Assembly (NCBI RefSeq): GCF_001679785.1
Contig: NZ_CP016286.1
Span: 2,232,001-2,296,000, forward strand
DNA from: Rhizobium leguminosarum
GTDB lineage: Bacteria > Pseudomonadota > Alphaproteobacteria > Rhizobiales > Rhizobiaceae
DNA length: 64,000 bases
Direction: 5' to 3'
The position numbers and the translations under genes are program-made. The number at the start of each line of letters is the position of its first letter. Position 1 is the stretch's first letter. Shown piece by piece: positions 7,629 to 16,379 of this stretch. The notes under the pieces are model-generated. The model saw nothing but the letters and a program-made list of their open reading frames with translations. It made no database searches and was not told the origin of the DNA.

Positions 7629-8507
7629 ATGCAGTTGCCGCCGTTAAACGCTTTGCGCGCTTTCGAAGCCACGGCCCGCTTGATGAGCCTTTCGAAAGCG
7701 GGCGACGAGCTGCACGTCACCCATGCGGCGGTCAGCCATCAGATCAAGCATCTCGAAACCTGGCTCGGCCGCAAGCTGCTGCAGAAATCGGGCCGCGGCG
7801 TTGCGTTGACCGCAGCCGGCAGCGAATATTACCGGGCCGTCTCCGGATCGCTGGCCGCCATTGCGCATGCGACCGGTAATATGCGGCGCGATCACGACAT
7901 GCGGGCCATCACTGTCGGCTGCATTCCCTCAATCGCATCGCGCTGGCTCGTCCCTGCCCTGCCCTCCTTCCAGGACAGCGCCCCCGATCTCGACGTGAGG
8001 ATCGTCTATGCCCGCGCCGAAGAACGCTTCGACGACGAGAGCCTGGACGTGCTGATCACCATGGGCGAGGATCTGAGCGGCGGCAGGGAAAGCCGCCTGC
8101 TCTTCTCCCGCCGCAACCAGCCTGTCGCCAGCAGCCATTACCTTGCCAAACGCAACTGGACGATCGGCGACGTCTCGCTCGCCGGCGCCGACCTGCTGCA
8201 CGACGAATCCGTCGACGGCTGGAAGGAATGGTTCCGCAAGGCCGGCCAGAAAGCGCCGGAGCCGCTTCGAGGCCCGATATTCCAGGATTTCAATATGCTG
8301 GCGACGGCCGTGATCGCCGGCCACGGCGTGGCGCTCTGCCCCGTCGAGGTGTTCCGCCGGGAGATCGAACGCGGCGATCTGCTGGTGCTTTCCGGCATCG
8401 CGACGGCAGAGAACCAGGGCTATTACGTCATATCGAACAGCTGGGCGAAAAAGCCGGTCCGCCGCTTTATCGACTGGTTCATGACGGAGTGCGGATCGGG
8501 CGCATGA
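7629..8507 (+). CDS. LysR-family transcriptional regulator (GcvA-like)
   Basis: A 292-residue LTTR. The N-terminal winged helix (LPPLNALRAFEATARL, then HVTHAAVSHQIKHLETWLG) is of the GcvA/AmpR subgroup. The co-inducer-binding domain begins near residue 90 (ITVGCIPSIASRWLVPALPSF). The ATG at 7629 gives the usual N-terminus; a longer frame to 7569 is not supported by the family. It is divergent from the ectC-like gene and likely controls it and itself from the shared intergenic region. Confidence 0.9.
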   Translation: MQLPPLNALRAFEATARLMSLSKAGDELHVTHAAVSHQIKHLETWLGRKLLQKSGRGVALTAAGSEYYRAVSGSLAAIAHATGNMRRDHDMRAITVGCIPSIASRWLVPALPSFQDSAPDLDVRIVYARAEERFDDESLDVLITMGEDLSGGRESRLLFSRRNQPVASSHYLAKRNWTIGDVSLAGADLLHDESVDGWKEWFRKAGQKAPEPLRGPIFQDFNMLATAVIAGHGVALCPVEVFRREIERGDLLVLSGIATAENQGYYVISNSWAKKPVRRFIDWFMTECGSGA

Positions 8508-8732
8508 GATCCCCTGCCCGCAACTCATCGAAGGGTCGCCACCGAGACGGTGGATGCAAATGGATCGCTCTAATAAAGACGTGGAATAAGCCCATCCGTG
8601 AGCGAGTTGGGCAGAGGTTGGGGATTGTTAATCAGAAATGCCTAATGTAAATCTTGGCGTGCACAAGTTGTGCGGGAGCTGATTTGCTACAATATCTGGT
8701 TATGACATGAGACTACGGAGGGCGCCTCGGAC

Positions 8733-10388
8733 ATGCGGAAAATTCATGCGGCCCCCTCGGCGCTCGGACAAACAGAGGCAAAAGCTTCGAACTTAATCGA
8801 CCGGCTTTTGTTCTTTGACCGCGATTTCAATCCCGTCGAGAATTTGCTGGGCAATGAGCTGCCTGCTTCTGTCAAACCAGCAGCGTCGTTTTGGGAGCAT
8901 TTTCCAGAATTGGACAAATCGGCGATTACGCTCGCCCTCCGTTCATTGGGCGACAGTGCCCAGCCTCTGCGAATATCGGGTGATCTTGGCACGCCAGCGT
9001 CGCACGGACTGACGATCTATCGGATCGGAGATCTGTTTGCCGTGGTTCGGTCCGAGAAATCTATCGACGATGAGCGCGCAACCCTTTTGCATCTGGCCAC
9101 CCACGATCCGCTAACCGGACTGCCGAACCGACGCCAGTTCAGCGAGGACCTCACTGTATTGCTACGGGAGACCGCAGGCTCGAACGAGACCCTGTCCCTG
9201 ATGCAACTCGATCTTGACGATTTCAAACCCGTGAACGACACGCTTGGGCATCCGGCCGGCGACAAGCTTCTTCAGCTCGCGGCAAGCCGCATTCAAGGGT
9301 GCCTTACCAGGGACGACAGAGCCTATCGACTGGCGGGTGACGAATTCACCGTCATATCAAGGGGCCCGGGACATCCCGCCAAAGGACACCAGTTAGCAGA
9401 AGCTTTGGTTGATGCATTCAAAAAACCCTTCACGATAGACGGCATCGCGCTATTTGTCGGTGCCAGTATCGGCATATCTGCTGCTCCACCGGACGGTACC
9501 AGTCCGGAGCAGCTGATGAAGGCGTCCGACGTCGCACTCTACGCCGCGAAGAAGGACGGGCGTGGTCGTGCAAGACCGTTTGATGCCTCAATGCTTGAGT
9601 TGCTGGAACAACGCGAACTGCTGCGCCGCAGCCTTCGCATGGCCTTGGTCCAGCAACAATTCTCTATTGAGTACCAACCCATCGCCGAGGGCGGCAGCAT
9701 TGTCGGCTTCGAAGCATTGCTCAGATGGCACCACCCTCTCCTTGGAAAAATCCCACCAACGGCATTTATTCCGATGGCCGAGGCCGATGGAATAATGCCG
9801 GAAATAGGGGCATGGGTTTTGGAGCAGGCATGTCGCGAGGCAATGAAGTGGCCGCAGAACTACATCGTCGCGGTCAATTTGTCCGCGGCTGAATTCTTGA
9901 CAAGCGGCCTCACTGATCGCGTATCCCAAACGCTAGACTTGATCGGGTTGCCGCCAGACCGTCTGGAGCTTGAGATAACCGAAAGCGTGCTGCTTGAGCG
10001 CACCGTCAACAATATCGACACCCTGAATACTCTCAACGTGCTAGGGATACGAATCTCGCTTGATGATTTCGGGACCGAATATTCTTCGCTCAGCTATCTG
10101 AAGACATTCCCTTTCGACACGATCAAAATCGACAAATACTTTATCACCGACCTCGAAAGCGATCTGAAAAGCCAGGCAATCGTCCGCTGCATCGTTAACC
10201 TCGCACATGACCTCGACATGCAGGTGACGGCCGAAGGGGTTGAAACGCTAGGTCAGGCGGAATGGTTGCGCAGTGTGAGCTGCGACAGACTTCAAGGCTA
10301 TTTGATTAGCAGGCCGCTTCCGGTCCAGGCGATTGGCGAATTCATCACCCGGGCGGAAACATCCGTAAGCCCCGCGCTACCACAGTGA
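8733..10388 (+). CDS. GGDEF-EAL cyclic-di-GMP turnover protein
   Basis: A 551-residue cytosolic protein: a PAS-like N-terminal region (~20-115), GGDEF domain (~118-285) and EAL domain (~295-545). The GGDEF signature reads AGDEF (near residue 202), a variant that can still be active. The EAL part is intact, with EALLRW near 327, DDFGTEYSSLSYL near 444 and AEGVET further on, so phosphodiesterase activity is plausible. No transmembrane segment is present, so input must come through the PAS-like part or a partner. It is the first gene of a six-gene run in which the others form a SpoIIE/STAS partner switch, suggesting that its activity is their output or is read by them. Confidence 0.92.
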   Translation: MRKIHAAPSALGQTEAKASNLIDRLLFFDRDFNPVENLLGNELPASVKPAASFWEHFPELDKSAITLALRSLGDSAQPLRISGDLGTPASHGLTIYRIGDLFAVVRSEKSIDDERATLLHLATHDPLTGLPNRRQFSEDLTVLLRETAGSNETLSLMQLDLDDFKPVNDTLGHPAGDKLLQLAASRIQGCLTRDDRAYRLAGDEFTVISRGPGHPAKGHQLAEALVDAFKKPFTIDGIALFVGASIGISAAPPDGTSPEQLMKASDVALYAAKKDGRGRARPFDASMLELLEQRELLRRSLRMALVQQQFSIEYQPIAEGGSIVGFEALLRWHHPLLGKIPPTAFIPMAEADGIMPEIGAWVLEQACREAMKWPQNYIVAVNLSAAEFLTSGLTDRVSQTLDLIGLPPDRLELEITESVLLERTVNNIDTLNTLNVLGIRISLDDFGTEYSSLSYLKTFPFDTIKIDKYFITDLESDLKSQAIVRCIVNLAHDLDMQVTAEGVETLGQAEWLRSVSCDRLQGYLISRPLPVQAIGEFITRAETSVSPALPQ

Positions 10389-10463
10389 ACAACCGATTTT
10401 CGCCGTGCCTTTAGCTATTGCATGCATCAACCTGACGCCCCAGGCAAAAGAAGGGAGGGTGTA

Positions 10464-10973
10464 TTGGAACAGGAAGCTGCTAGCTTCGATGACCATGCAT
10501 TTGCGCCGATGGTATCGCTGGAACTGAACGTTGCGATGTTCAAATCCCGATGGCAGTTTTGCGACAGGATTACAGAATATCTCTCAGACATTCTCGGCCA
10601 AGGTCACAGCGATCCCGCTCGATATTCCAATTTTCTTTCCGTCGCGACGAATGAGCTCATTGAACTTGCTTTCCGTTCGACGAGCGAGCCAGGAAGGATA
10701 AGTTTCAGTCTCTATCGCAGCGCGACAGTCAATCGGCTGAGAATTGCATTTCCCGGCGAGGAAGCTTTTGGCCGCAAATACGCCAATGCAAGATCAAACG
10801 AAAGCCAACCTGTCCCCGGCGCCGGCTCTGGATACTTGGTGATGAAGTCCGACGGGACGGTTTTGCTCAGCGATTTGGCAGCAATATTCCGCGCCACGAT
10901 CCGAATTGAGAACGACGGCGGACAAGGGATTCAAATCATTGCGGATTTCCCCTCGACCGAGGACTTCCAATGA
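10464..10973 (+). CDS. Degenerate HATPase-like protein of a partner-switching operon
   Basis: A 169-residue protein starting at TTG 10464, five bases after GGGAGG; an ATG at 10422 would add 14 residues but lacks a good ribosome site. It aligns by eye with the HATPase-like protein at the other end of the operon: NELIELAFRS against NELIENAVKF, and VPGAGSGYLVMKSDGTVLLSD against the SGSGLGLLTLLSDY G-box region. The N-box Asn is replaced by Leu68, so ATP/Mg binding is probably lost. It may be a binding-only anti-sigma-like or scaffold protein. Its 3' end overlaps the next gene by four bases. Confidence 0.68.
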   Translation: MEQEAASFDDHAFAPMVSLELNVAMFKSRWQFCDRITEYLSDILGQGHSDPARYSNFLSVATNELIELAFRSTSEPGRISFSLYRSATVNRLRIAFPGEEAFGRKYANARSNESQPVPGAGSGYLVMKSDGTVLLSDLAAIFRATIRIENDGGQGIQIIADFPSTEDFQ

Positions 10974-12142
10974 GCCTGTTTCCCCTACCCTTCACTGCTC
11001 ATTTTGATCCGACAAATCAGGAGCTGTTGCTGTCTGGCAAGATGCGGCCTGAAAGCGCCGCTGAAATTGCCGATGCCCTCAAGCTGGTGCAGCAAAGTTT
11101 GGAAAAATATAGCGGGGTCATTTACGTCAATGTCAAACGTCTGACGCACATCAACATGACTGCCTTCTCCACCCTGTCCGATGTCCTCACGGCAAGCTGC
11201 CGGACCAGGCCGGAACGGAAGATCGTCATCATCACGTCGAGCGTGGTGGCATGGTCGACCTCTTTGTTCGAGACGCTGGCGGCATCACAGCCAAACTTGT
11301 CAGTTGAAGTTTACGATTCGGCATTTTATCCGGGCCAGAGCTTTGTCGAGGATGAGACCTTCATCCCCATTCTGCGCACCCAGACGAAAATGACATGGAG
11401 GCACGAACGCGAACTGTTGCCTCGCCACGGCCTGCGCAGCGGTCTTGTCATCGCGGATATCTGTTGCGGAATTGGTGATTTCGCCGCCCTGGTTCAACGG
11501 GAATTTAAACCGGCACGCCTTGTCGCGCTGGATCATTCCGTGCGCAGCCTCGAATATGCTCGCAGGGTCGCGGCCGACTTCGATCTGCAGGGAATCGAGT
11601 ACACCTATGGCGACGCTTCCCAAATGCTGCTGCGAGACAATCAATTTGACTTTGTGACCTGCCGACATTCGCTGCAGATCTTCAACCGTCCAGAGATGCT
11701 GCTTAGGGAGCTCTACCGCATCTGCAAGCCTGGCGGCCGTGTCTACATCACGAACGAAAAAAACTCGCATTGTCTGGGCGAGCCACATGCTGAATCCGTA
11801 AAATGGACTTACGAAGAAGTCGCCAAACTGTTCAGGCACTTCGACATGGATGTCGAGATGGGGCCGAAAAGCCGTCATCTTCTCGCCGACGCGGGGTTCG
11901 ATGACATCAAGGTCGATTCCTTTATGGTCACGAACCTTGACGGGGATCCCCAGGACTTCGCAGACATGATCGAAGCTTGGGAAAATGTCTACGCGGGTGA
12001 GATGGCCGTTCGACGGGGCGACTCATCAGATTTCATTCGTAGGTTCCGGCAAGGATTCAAAGATCATGTCTTTGCTGCTCTTCATCCCAAGGGTTATGCA
12101 GGCTGGCCGATCTGGGCAGCTTCCGGCCGAAAGCCGCTGTGA
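10970..12142 (+). CDS. STAS-like domain fused to SAM-dependent methyltransferase
   Basis: A 390-residue fusion. Residues ~1-118 align with a STAS domain: VNVKRLTHINMTAFSTL matches FNLTGLEFLNSSGINLL of the stand-alone STAS protein encoded downstream. The acceptor Ser is replaced by Thr64. Residues ~150-290 are a class I methyltransferase with motif I ADICCGIGDFAALV (~160-173), the acidic residue in LVALDHS, and FDFVTCRHSLQIF plus LLRELYRICKPGGRVYI further on. The fusion suggests that methylation of an unknown substrate is switched by STAS partner binding. It overlaps both neighbours by about four bases, implying translational coupling. Confidence 0.82.
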   Translation: MSLFPLPFTAHFDPTNQELLLSGKMRPESAAEIADALKLVQQSLEKYSGVIYVNVKRLTHINMTAFSTLSDVLTASCRTRPERKIVIITSSVVAWSTSLFETLAASQPNLSVEVYDSAFYPGQSFVEDETFIPILRTQTKMTWRHERELLPRHGLRSGLVIADICCGIGDFAALVQREFKPARLVALDHSVRSLEYARRVAADFDLQGIEYTYGDASQMLLRDNQFDFVTCRHSLQIFNRPEMLLRELYRICKPGGRVYITNEKNSHCLGEPHAESVKWTYEEVAKLFRHFDMDVEMGPKSRHLLADAGFDDIKVDSFMVTNLDGDPQDFADMIEAWENVYAGEMAVRRGDSSDFIRRFRQGFKDHVFAALHPKGYAGWPIWAASGRKPL

Positions 12143-14499
12143 TGGACGAGAGATCATCGAAGAGGCCGGCAAGATTAGGCTCATTTCGGGCAAAGTTCAT
12201 CTTGGTCGTCGGTGGAGCTGTCCTCTTTGATCTGCTGGTCAGCGGTGGACTGGCACTTTGGAATGTTCAGAGGCTGTCGCGCGACGCCACCCTCGAAGTC
12301 GGGCAGGGTCTTGAAGCAGCAAGCCAGGAATATATCCGCACATATGCCGATTCCACCGCAGCACAGGTGAGTTTGCTCCTGCGGCAGGTTCACAACGACG
12401 TCAGCACCTTGGCGGGTGTGCTCCAGGCGCAGATCGACGATCCCGAGCGTAATTCCGATGTCGGCGCGGCGATCGCCCGCACATCTCCCGGCAGCGTCAG
12501 CCTCACCTACGATCAAAAGGCGAACTGGTCTCAGAACGCTCCGGGCTCAGTCTCCGTTGTCAGCGTCTGGAGTTACTTGCTCGGAGAAGACCACAACCCA
12601 AGACCCGACGTTCAGACCGATATCCAGACCAGCGCGGTTCTCGACCTTGTCGCGCCGAGCTTGCTGCAGCACGGGGCTTCAAAGCTGCAGATGTATTACA
12701 TCGGATCGAAAGAGCGACCAATCTTCAGAACAGCGCCCTATACCGACCAGGCTCAGACCTTCGACCGCCTTTATCCGGGTCATAACGAGGCCAATTTCTG
12801 GGACTTCTTTTTTCCCGGACTTTATGAGTCCTGGCAGGGCTGGGCCAAGGATATGAAAACGCGGCCGGTCGCGGACGATATAACCCAGACAGCGCCCTAT
12901 ACGGACGCCATTACCGGGAAACTGATCGTTTCTTTCTTTCAACCACTATGGACAGCCGACAGGAAGGATGTCGCCGGGACGGCTGGCGCGGACATCACAC
13001 TCGACCAACTCGCGCAGACTGTTGAGAATGTGAAAGTGGCCCAGTCCGGCTTTGGATTTCTCGCAATGTCCGACGGAAACGTTGTGGCGATCAACAGCAC
13101 AGGCGAAAAAACGCTCGGTCTGCGTTCTGCAAGCGACGCGAGCGGAAGCGGAGTGACCGGATTGGAGCGCTCCCTGAAGGGAAGCTCCCAGCCTGCGATA
13201 GCAAAACTGGCCTTAGACCGCGAACTGGGCATCCAACATTTGTTGTTGCAGCAGGAGGGTAACGAGGTCCCCTATATCATTATCGTCAAGAAACTCCCCG
13301 CGACCAATCTCTGGTCCAGCGGCCCGGTTCGGCAAGAGGCGATGTCTCTTGGAGTGGTTGTGCCTGAACGAGAAATCCAGGCCTCCCTCTATGCGGCCCA
13401 AGCCAAAATTTCGGAAGCTACCAACCGGATCGTGATCTACCAAATCCTGGCGATCCTAATGTCGCTGCTTATTGTGGCTATAGCAGTAATTGCGGCTTCG
13501 AAACGAATAACGAGCGGAATCAGTGCACTTGCAGATGCCGCCAAACGGATTCAGGCGAAGGATTATTCGGTCAGGGTGGCCATAACAAGCAAAGATGAGG
13601 TCGGCGAGGCTGGTGAAGCATTCAACCGGATGGCCGAACAGATCAGCTATCACACGGAAAATCTCGAGCAGCTTGTCGAAGAGCGAACAGCGCAAATCGA
13701 AGATGCAAAGGAAGAGATTTCGACGCTGAACGCACAGCTCCAGCGAGAAAATAGACGTCTCGGAACAGAGCTGGCCGTCGCCGAGAGGATCCAGCTCATG
13801 GTTCTTCCGCTGCACCAGGAGCTTGAGGAATTTCAGGCCCTTGAGATCGCAGCCTATATGAGACCTGCAGAAGAAGTCGGCGGCGACTATTACGACGTAT
13901 TGAAGAGCGGAAATCGGTTGAAGATTGGCATCGGCGACGTTACCGGACACGGGCTCGAAAGCGGCGTGCTGATGTTGATGGTTCAGTCCGTCGCCCGCGC
14001 CCTGCAGGAAGCAGGAAACACCGACGCAGTCAAATTTCTCACCGACCTGAACAGCGCCCTGTTTAAAAACATAGTGAGAACTAAAATCGACAAGCATCTC
14101 ACTCTGGCGTTTCTTGACTATGACGGCAAAGAGATGATCCTGTCGGGACAACACGAGGAAGTTGTCGTCGTGCGGGCGAACGGCGAGGTCGAGCGCATAG
14201 ACACCATGGATCTGGGTATACCGATCGGGCTGGAAGCCGATATTTCTGCCTTCATTAAAACCCGCGAAATAAGCTTCGAGACGGGCGACCTCATACTCCT
14301 GCATACGGACGGCGTAACAGAAGCCGAAAACGACGCTGGAGAACTCTTTGGCATCGAACGTCTGTGCCGCGAAGCACTGCGCTTGAAGGACCAGAGCGCT
14401 GAGAAAGTCGTTGCCGGAATTATAGCGACATTAATGCTCTTCATCGGATCGCAGAAGATTTACGACGACATCACGCTTCTCGCAGTGCGACATAGGTGA
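12139..14499 (+). CDS. Cache-HAMP-SpoIIE (PP2C-type) membrane phosphatase
   Basis: A 786-residue (or 785) receptor phosphatase. TM1 is near residues 17-37, a large extracytoplasmic Cache-like sensor spans ~40-430, TM2 is ~432-453, HAMP ~454-505, a coiled coil ~505-545 and a SpoIIE/PP2C domain ~555-786. Metal-binding motifs are present: VGGDYYDV (~579), GDVTGHGLESG (~598), DGVTEAEN (~723) and YDDITLLAV (~775). Such proteins dephosphorylate STAS antagonists when a signal is sensed. Two STAS candidates flank it in the operon. GTG 12139 and ATG 12142 are both possible starts and overlap the preceding stop. Confidence 0.93.
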   Translation: MMDERSSKRPARLGSFRAKFILVVGGAVLFDLLVSGGLALWNVQRLSRDATLEVGQGLEAASQEYIRTYADSTAAQVSLLLRQVHNDVSTLAGVLQAQIDDPERNSDVGAAIARTSPGSVSLTYDQKANWSQNAPGSVSVVSVWSYLLGEDHNPRPDVQTDIQTSAVLDLVAPSLLQHGASKLQMYYIGSKERPIFRTAPYTDQAQTFDRLYPGHNEANFWDFFFPGLYESWQGWAKDMKTRPVADDITQTAPYTDAITGKLIVSFFQPLWTADRKDVAGTAGADITLDQLAQTVENVKVAQSGFGFLAMSDGNVVAINSTGEKTLGLRSASDASGSGVTGLERSLKGSSQPAIAKLALDRELGIQHLLLQQEGNEVPYIIIVKKLPATNLWSSGPVRQEAMSLGVVVPEREIQASLYAAQAKISEATNRIVIYQILAILMSLLIVAIAVIAASKRITSGISALADAAKRIQAKDYSVRVAITSKDEVGEAGEAFNRMAEQISYHTENLEQLVEERTAQIEDAKEEISTLNAQLQRENRRLGTELAVAERIQLMVLPLHQELEEFQALEIAAYMRPAEEVGGDYYDVLKSGNRLKIGIGDVTGHGLESGVLMLMVQSVARALQEAGNTDAVKFLTDLNSALFKNIVRTKIDKHLTLAFLDYDGKEMILSGQHEEVVVVRANGEVERIDTMDLGIPIGLEADISAFIKTREISFETGDLILLHTDGVTEAENDAGELFGIERLCREALRLKDQSAEKVVAGIIATLMLFIGSQKIYDDITLLAVRHR

Positions 14500-14502
14500 G
14501 AC

Positions 14503-15063
14503 ATGACGCCAACGGTATATGGTATCGAATCTCTGGCGGGCATAAGCTTGGATTCAAGCACGCGTCTCACGTTAAGCGACGGACCGCTTCAGCTTGGATG
14601 GAAGCACTCAGGAATGACTTCCGACTTTATAGCGGAGGTCATGGCTCTGCCCTATTCACGTTCAAGAAAAGACTATGTGCAGGCGCATCATGACATTGGA
14701 TATCTCAGCAATGAGTTGATCGAAAATGCCGTTAAGTTTCGACAGCCTGGGGAGATCCTCATTGAAGCCGGCATATTCGACCGTACTTTTTTAATAAGGG
14801 TGAAGAACACGATCGATGGCGTGACATCTTCTCGCTTTCAGCAACTGCTGCATCGCCTTCAATCGAGGGACCCCGGCGAACTTCTTCTTGAGCAAATCGA
14901 AACCAATGCCATATCGGCAGAAAGCGGTTCGGGCTTGGGGTTGCTGACCCTTCTGAGCGATTACGATGCAAAAATGGCATGGGCATTCGAAGGGAATAAT
15001 GACCAGCGTGTCATACTGACGACGACTGCAGCAGTGGCGATGCCGCCCTCCTCCAATCTGTGA
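14503..15063 (+). CDS. HATPase-like switch kinase (slr1658-like, DUF6272 type)
   Basis: A 186-residue cytosolic protein with a GHKL-type ATP-binding fold. The N-box is NELIENAVKF (Asn70, Glu71, Asn75) and the G-box region is SGSGLGLLTLLSDY (141-154). It resembles RsbW/SpoIIAB-like kinases of the cyanobacterial slr1658 group, expected to phosphorylate a STAS protein on Ser. It lies 3 bp after the SpoIIE gene and 7 bp before the STAS gene, the expected kinase-antagonist arrangement. Its binding target, whether a sigma factor, the GGDEF/EAL protein or the methyltransferase, cannot be told from sequence. Confidence 0.78.
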   Translation: MTPTVYGIESLAGISLDSSTRLTLSDGPLQLGWKHSGMTSDFIAEVMALPYSRSRKDYVQAHHDIGYLSNELIENAVKFRQPGEILIEAGIFDRTFLIRVKNTIDGVTSSRFQQLLHRLQSRDPGELLLEQIETNAISAESGSGLGLLTLLSDYDAKMAWAFEGNNDQRVILTTTAAVAMPPSSNL

Positions 15064-15070
15064 GCGAAGA

Positions 15071-15409
15071 ATGGAAATCAGCGACGAAAACTTCCGCGTA
15101 TGGGCTGAGAAAAACGAGGTCTATTTCGATGGCGTATTCCGGCTGGCGGGACCGGACGCCTATGCGCCCATTTACTCATTGATATCAGGATTGCTCCATG
15201 AGGGGCACAAACAGGTGACGTTCAACCTGACGGGTCTCGAGTTCCTCAATTCCTCTGGCATAAATCTCCTGGCCAAGCTGACGATTGAAGCCAGAAAGAT
15301 GGGCGACCTCCTGCTCGTCGTCAAAGGCACCAGCCAATATCCTTGGCAAGCGAAATCGCTGCCGAATCTCAAGAAGTTACACCCGCTTGTCGATTTGCGC
15401 TTGGCGTGA
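15071..15409 (+). CDS. STAS-domain antagonist protein (slr1659-like)
   Basis: A 112-residue single-domain STAS protein. The phosphorylation loop FNLTGLEFLNSSGINLL carries Ser61-Ser62, and by analogy with SpoIIAA the second Ser is the likely acceptor. It would be phosphorylated by the HATPase-like protein encoded just upstream and dephosphorylated by the SpoIIE protein. It is the last gene of the operon; the following ~330 bp hold no gene. Confidence 0.88.
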   Translation: MEISDENFRVWAEKNEVYFDGVFRLAGPDAYAPIYSLISGLLHEGHKQVTFNLTGLEFLNSSGINLLAKLTIEARKMGDLLLVVKGTSQYPWQAKSLPNLKKLHPLVDLRLA

Positions 15410-15743
15410 TTCTCTATCCAACACCGTTTGCTCGCAAAACCCCAGCGAGGCGTCCTGCATCAAGTCGACATGTTTTCGATAACAGGCCCGCGGCTCCCGG
15501 ATCGGCGAGCTGTTTCCAGTTATGCCAAGGTATGGCCGAGATACTGCTCACCGAAAATGGACAAGCCTGGAATGTATCGTGCTCGCTCAGCAAGGCGTAC
15601 CCAAGGTAATGAAACCGTCACCAACCCATGGAAAATGAATGGTGAGATGACGTCGACTTGATGGCAGGGAGCAGAAATGGGGTTAATACCAGCAACGGGG
15701 CATGCGGTGTTTGGATATCCATTCAATCGGAAAGAGGTCCATT
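15410..15743. other. Intergenic region after the partner-switching operon
   Basis: About 330 bp with no convincing coding frame. Short frames here lack ribosome sites and rhizobial codon use. No clear hairpin plus T-tract terminator was seen. AAGAGG just before 15744 is the ribosome site of the next gene. Confidence 0.4.
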
Positions 15744-16151
15744 ATGAGAGCTTTGTTGCTGTCCGCCACTTTGGTCCTGACGACGTCAGCGTTCGCATTT
15801 GCAGATGACAACTGCGGCGATAAGACAAATCAGTCAGACATGAACATCTGCGCGGCTGAATCCCTGAAGAAGTCGGATGCGGAGATGAACAAGGTCTACA
15901 AGAAGATCGAAGGTCGGCTGAAGGATGATGCCGACACCACCAAGCTTCTCGTAGCGACCCAGAAGGCATGGATTGCATTCCGTGATGCCGAGTGCAATTT
16001 TCAAAGCTCGACCGTCCAGGGTGGCACCGCCTATCCGTTCGTCAACACTTCGTGCCACGACGGCCTGACTCAAAGCCGCACGGAAGCGCTCAAGGTTTAC
16101 CTGAAGTGCAATGACGGGGACCTGGACTGCCCGGTCCCGGGGGCAAATTAA
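15744..16151 (+). CDS. LprI-like (DUF1311) secreted protein
   Basis: A 135-residue exported protein. Residues 1-22 are a signal peptide (LLLSATLVLTTSAFAFA). The mature part has the DUF1311/LprI pattern: CGDKTNQSDMNICAAESLKK, LLVATQKAWIAFRDAEC, and a C-terminal Cys-containing tail. Four to six cysteines suggest disulfides in the periplasm. LprI-like proteins have been linked to lysozyme inhibition. The start at 15744 is chosen for the signal peptide and a nearby AAGAGG. Confidence 0.85.
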   Translation: MRALLLSATLVLTTSAFAFADDNCGDKTNQSDMNICAAESLKKSDAEMNKVYKKIEGRLKDDADTTKLLVATQKAWIAFRDAECNFQSSTVQGGTAYPFVNTSCHDGLTQSRTEALKVYLKCNDGDLDCPVPGAN

Positions 16152-16272
16152 ACATCTGAAATATCGAAGTTACGCCTCGGCTCCTCGGTCTCCCGCCTTC
16201 CCGTCCCGTCGACCGGTTCCGACCAGGAATCGTTAAGTATACGAAGCCGTGTAGGACTATAGACGGGACCAG

Positions 16273-16292
16273 CATCGGACCTCGGTCCGATG
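16273..16292. promoter_or_regulatory. 20-bp palindrome upstream of the glycine-rich protein gene
   Basis: CATCGGACC and GGTCCGATG form perfect 9-bp arms around TC, about 88 bp before the start codon at 16380. There is no following T-tract, so a regulator-binding site is more likely than a terminator. The cognate protein is unknown. Confidence 0.4.
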
Positions 16293-16379
16293 TGCAAGGG
16301 GCGATCAACGTCTAACCTCCCCTACCTGCTCAAGCCGTGCATCTGCCCGGCGCTTGATGATCTGATTCGGAGGAAAACG

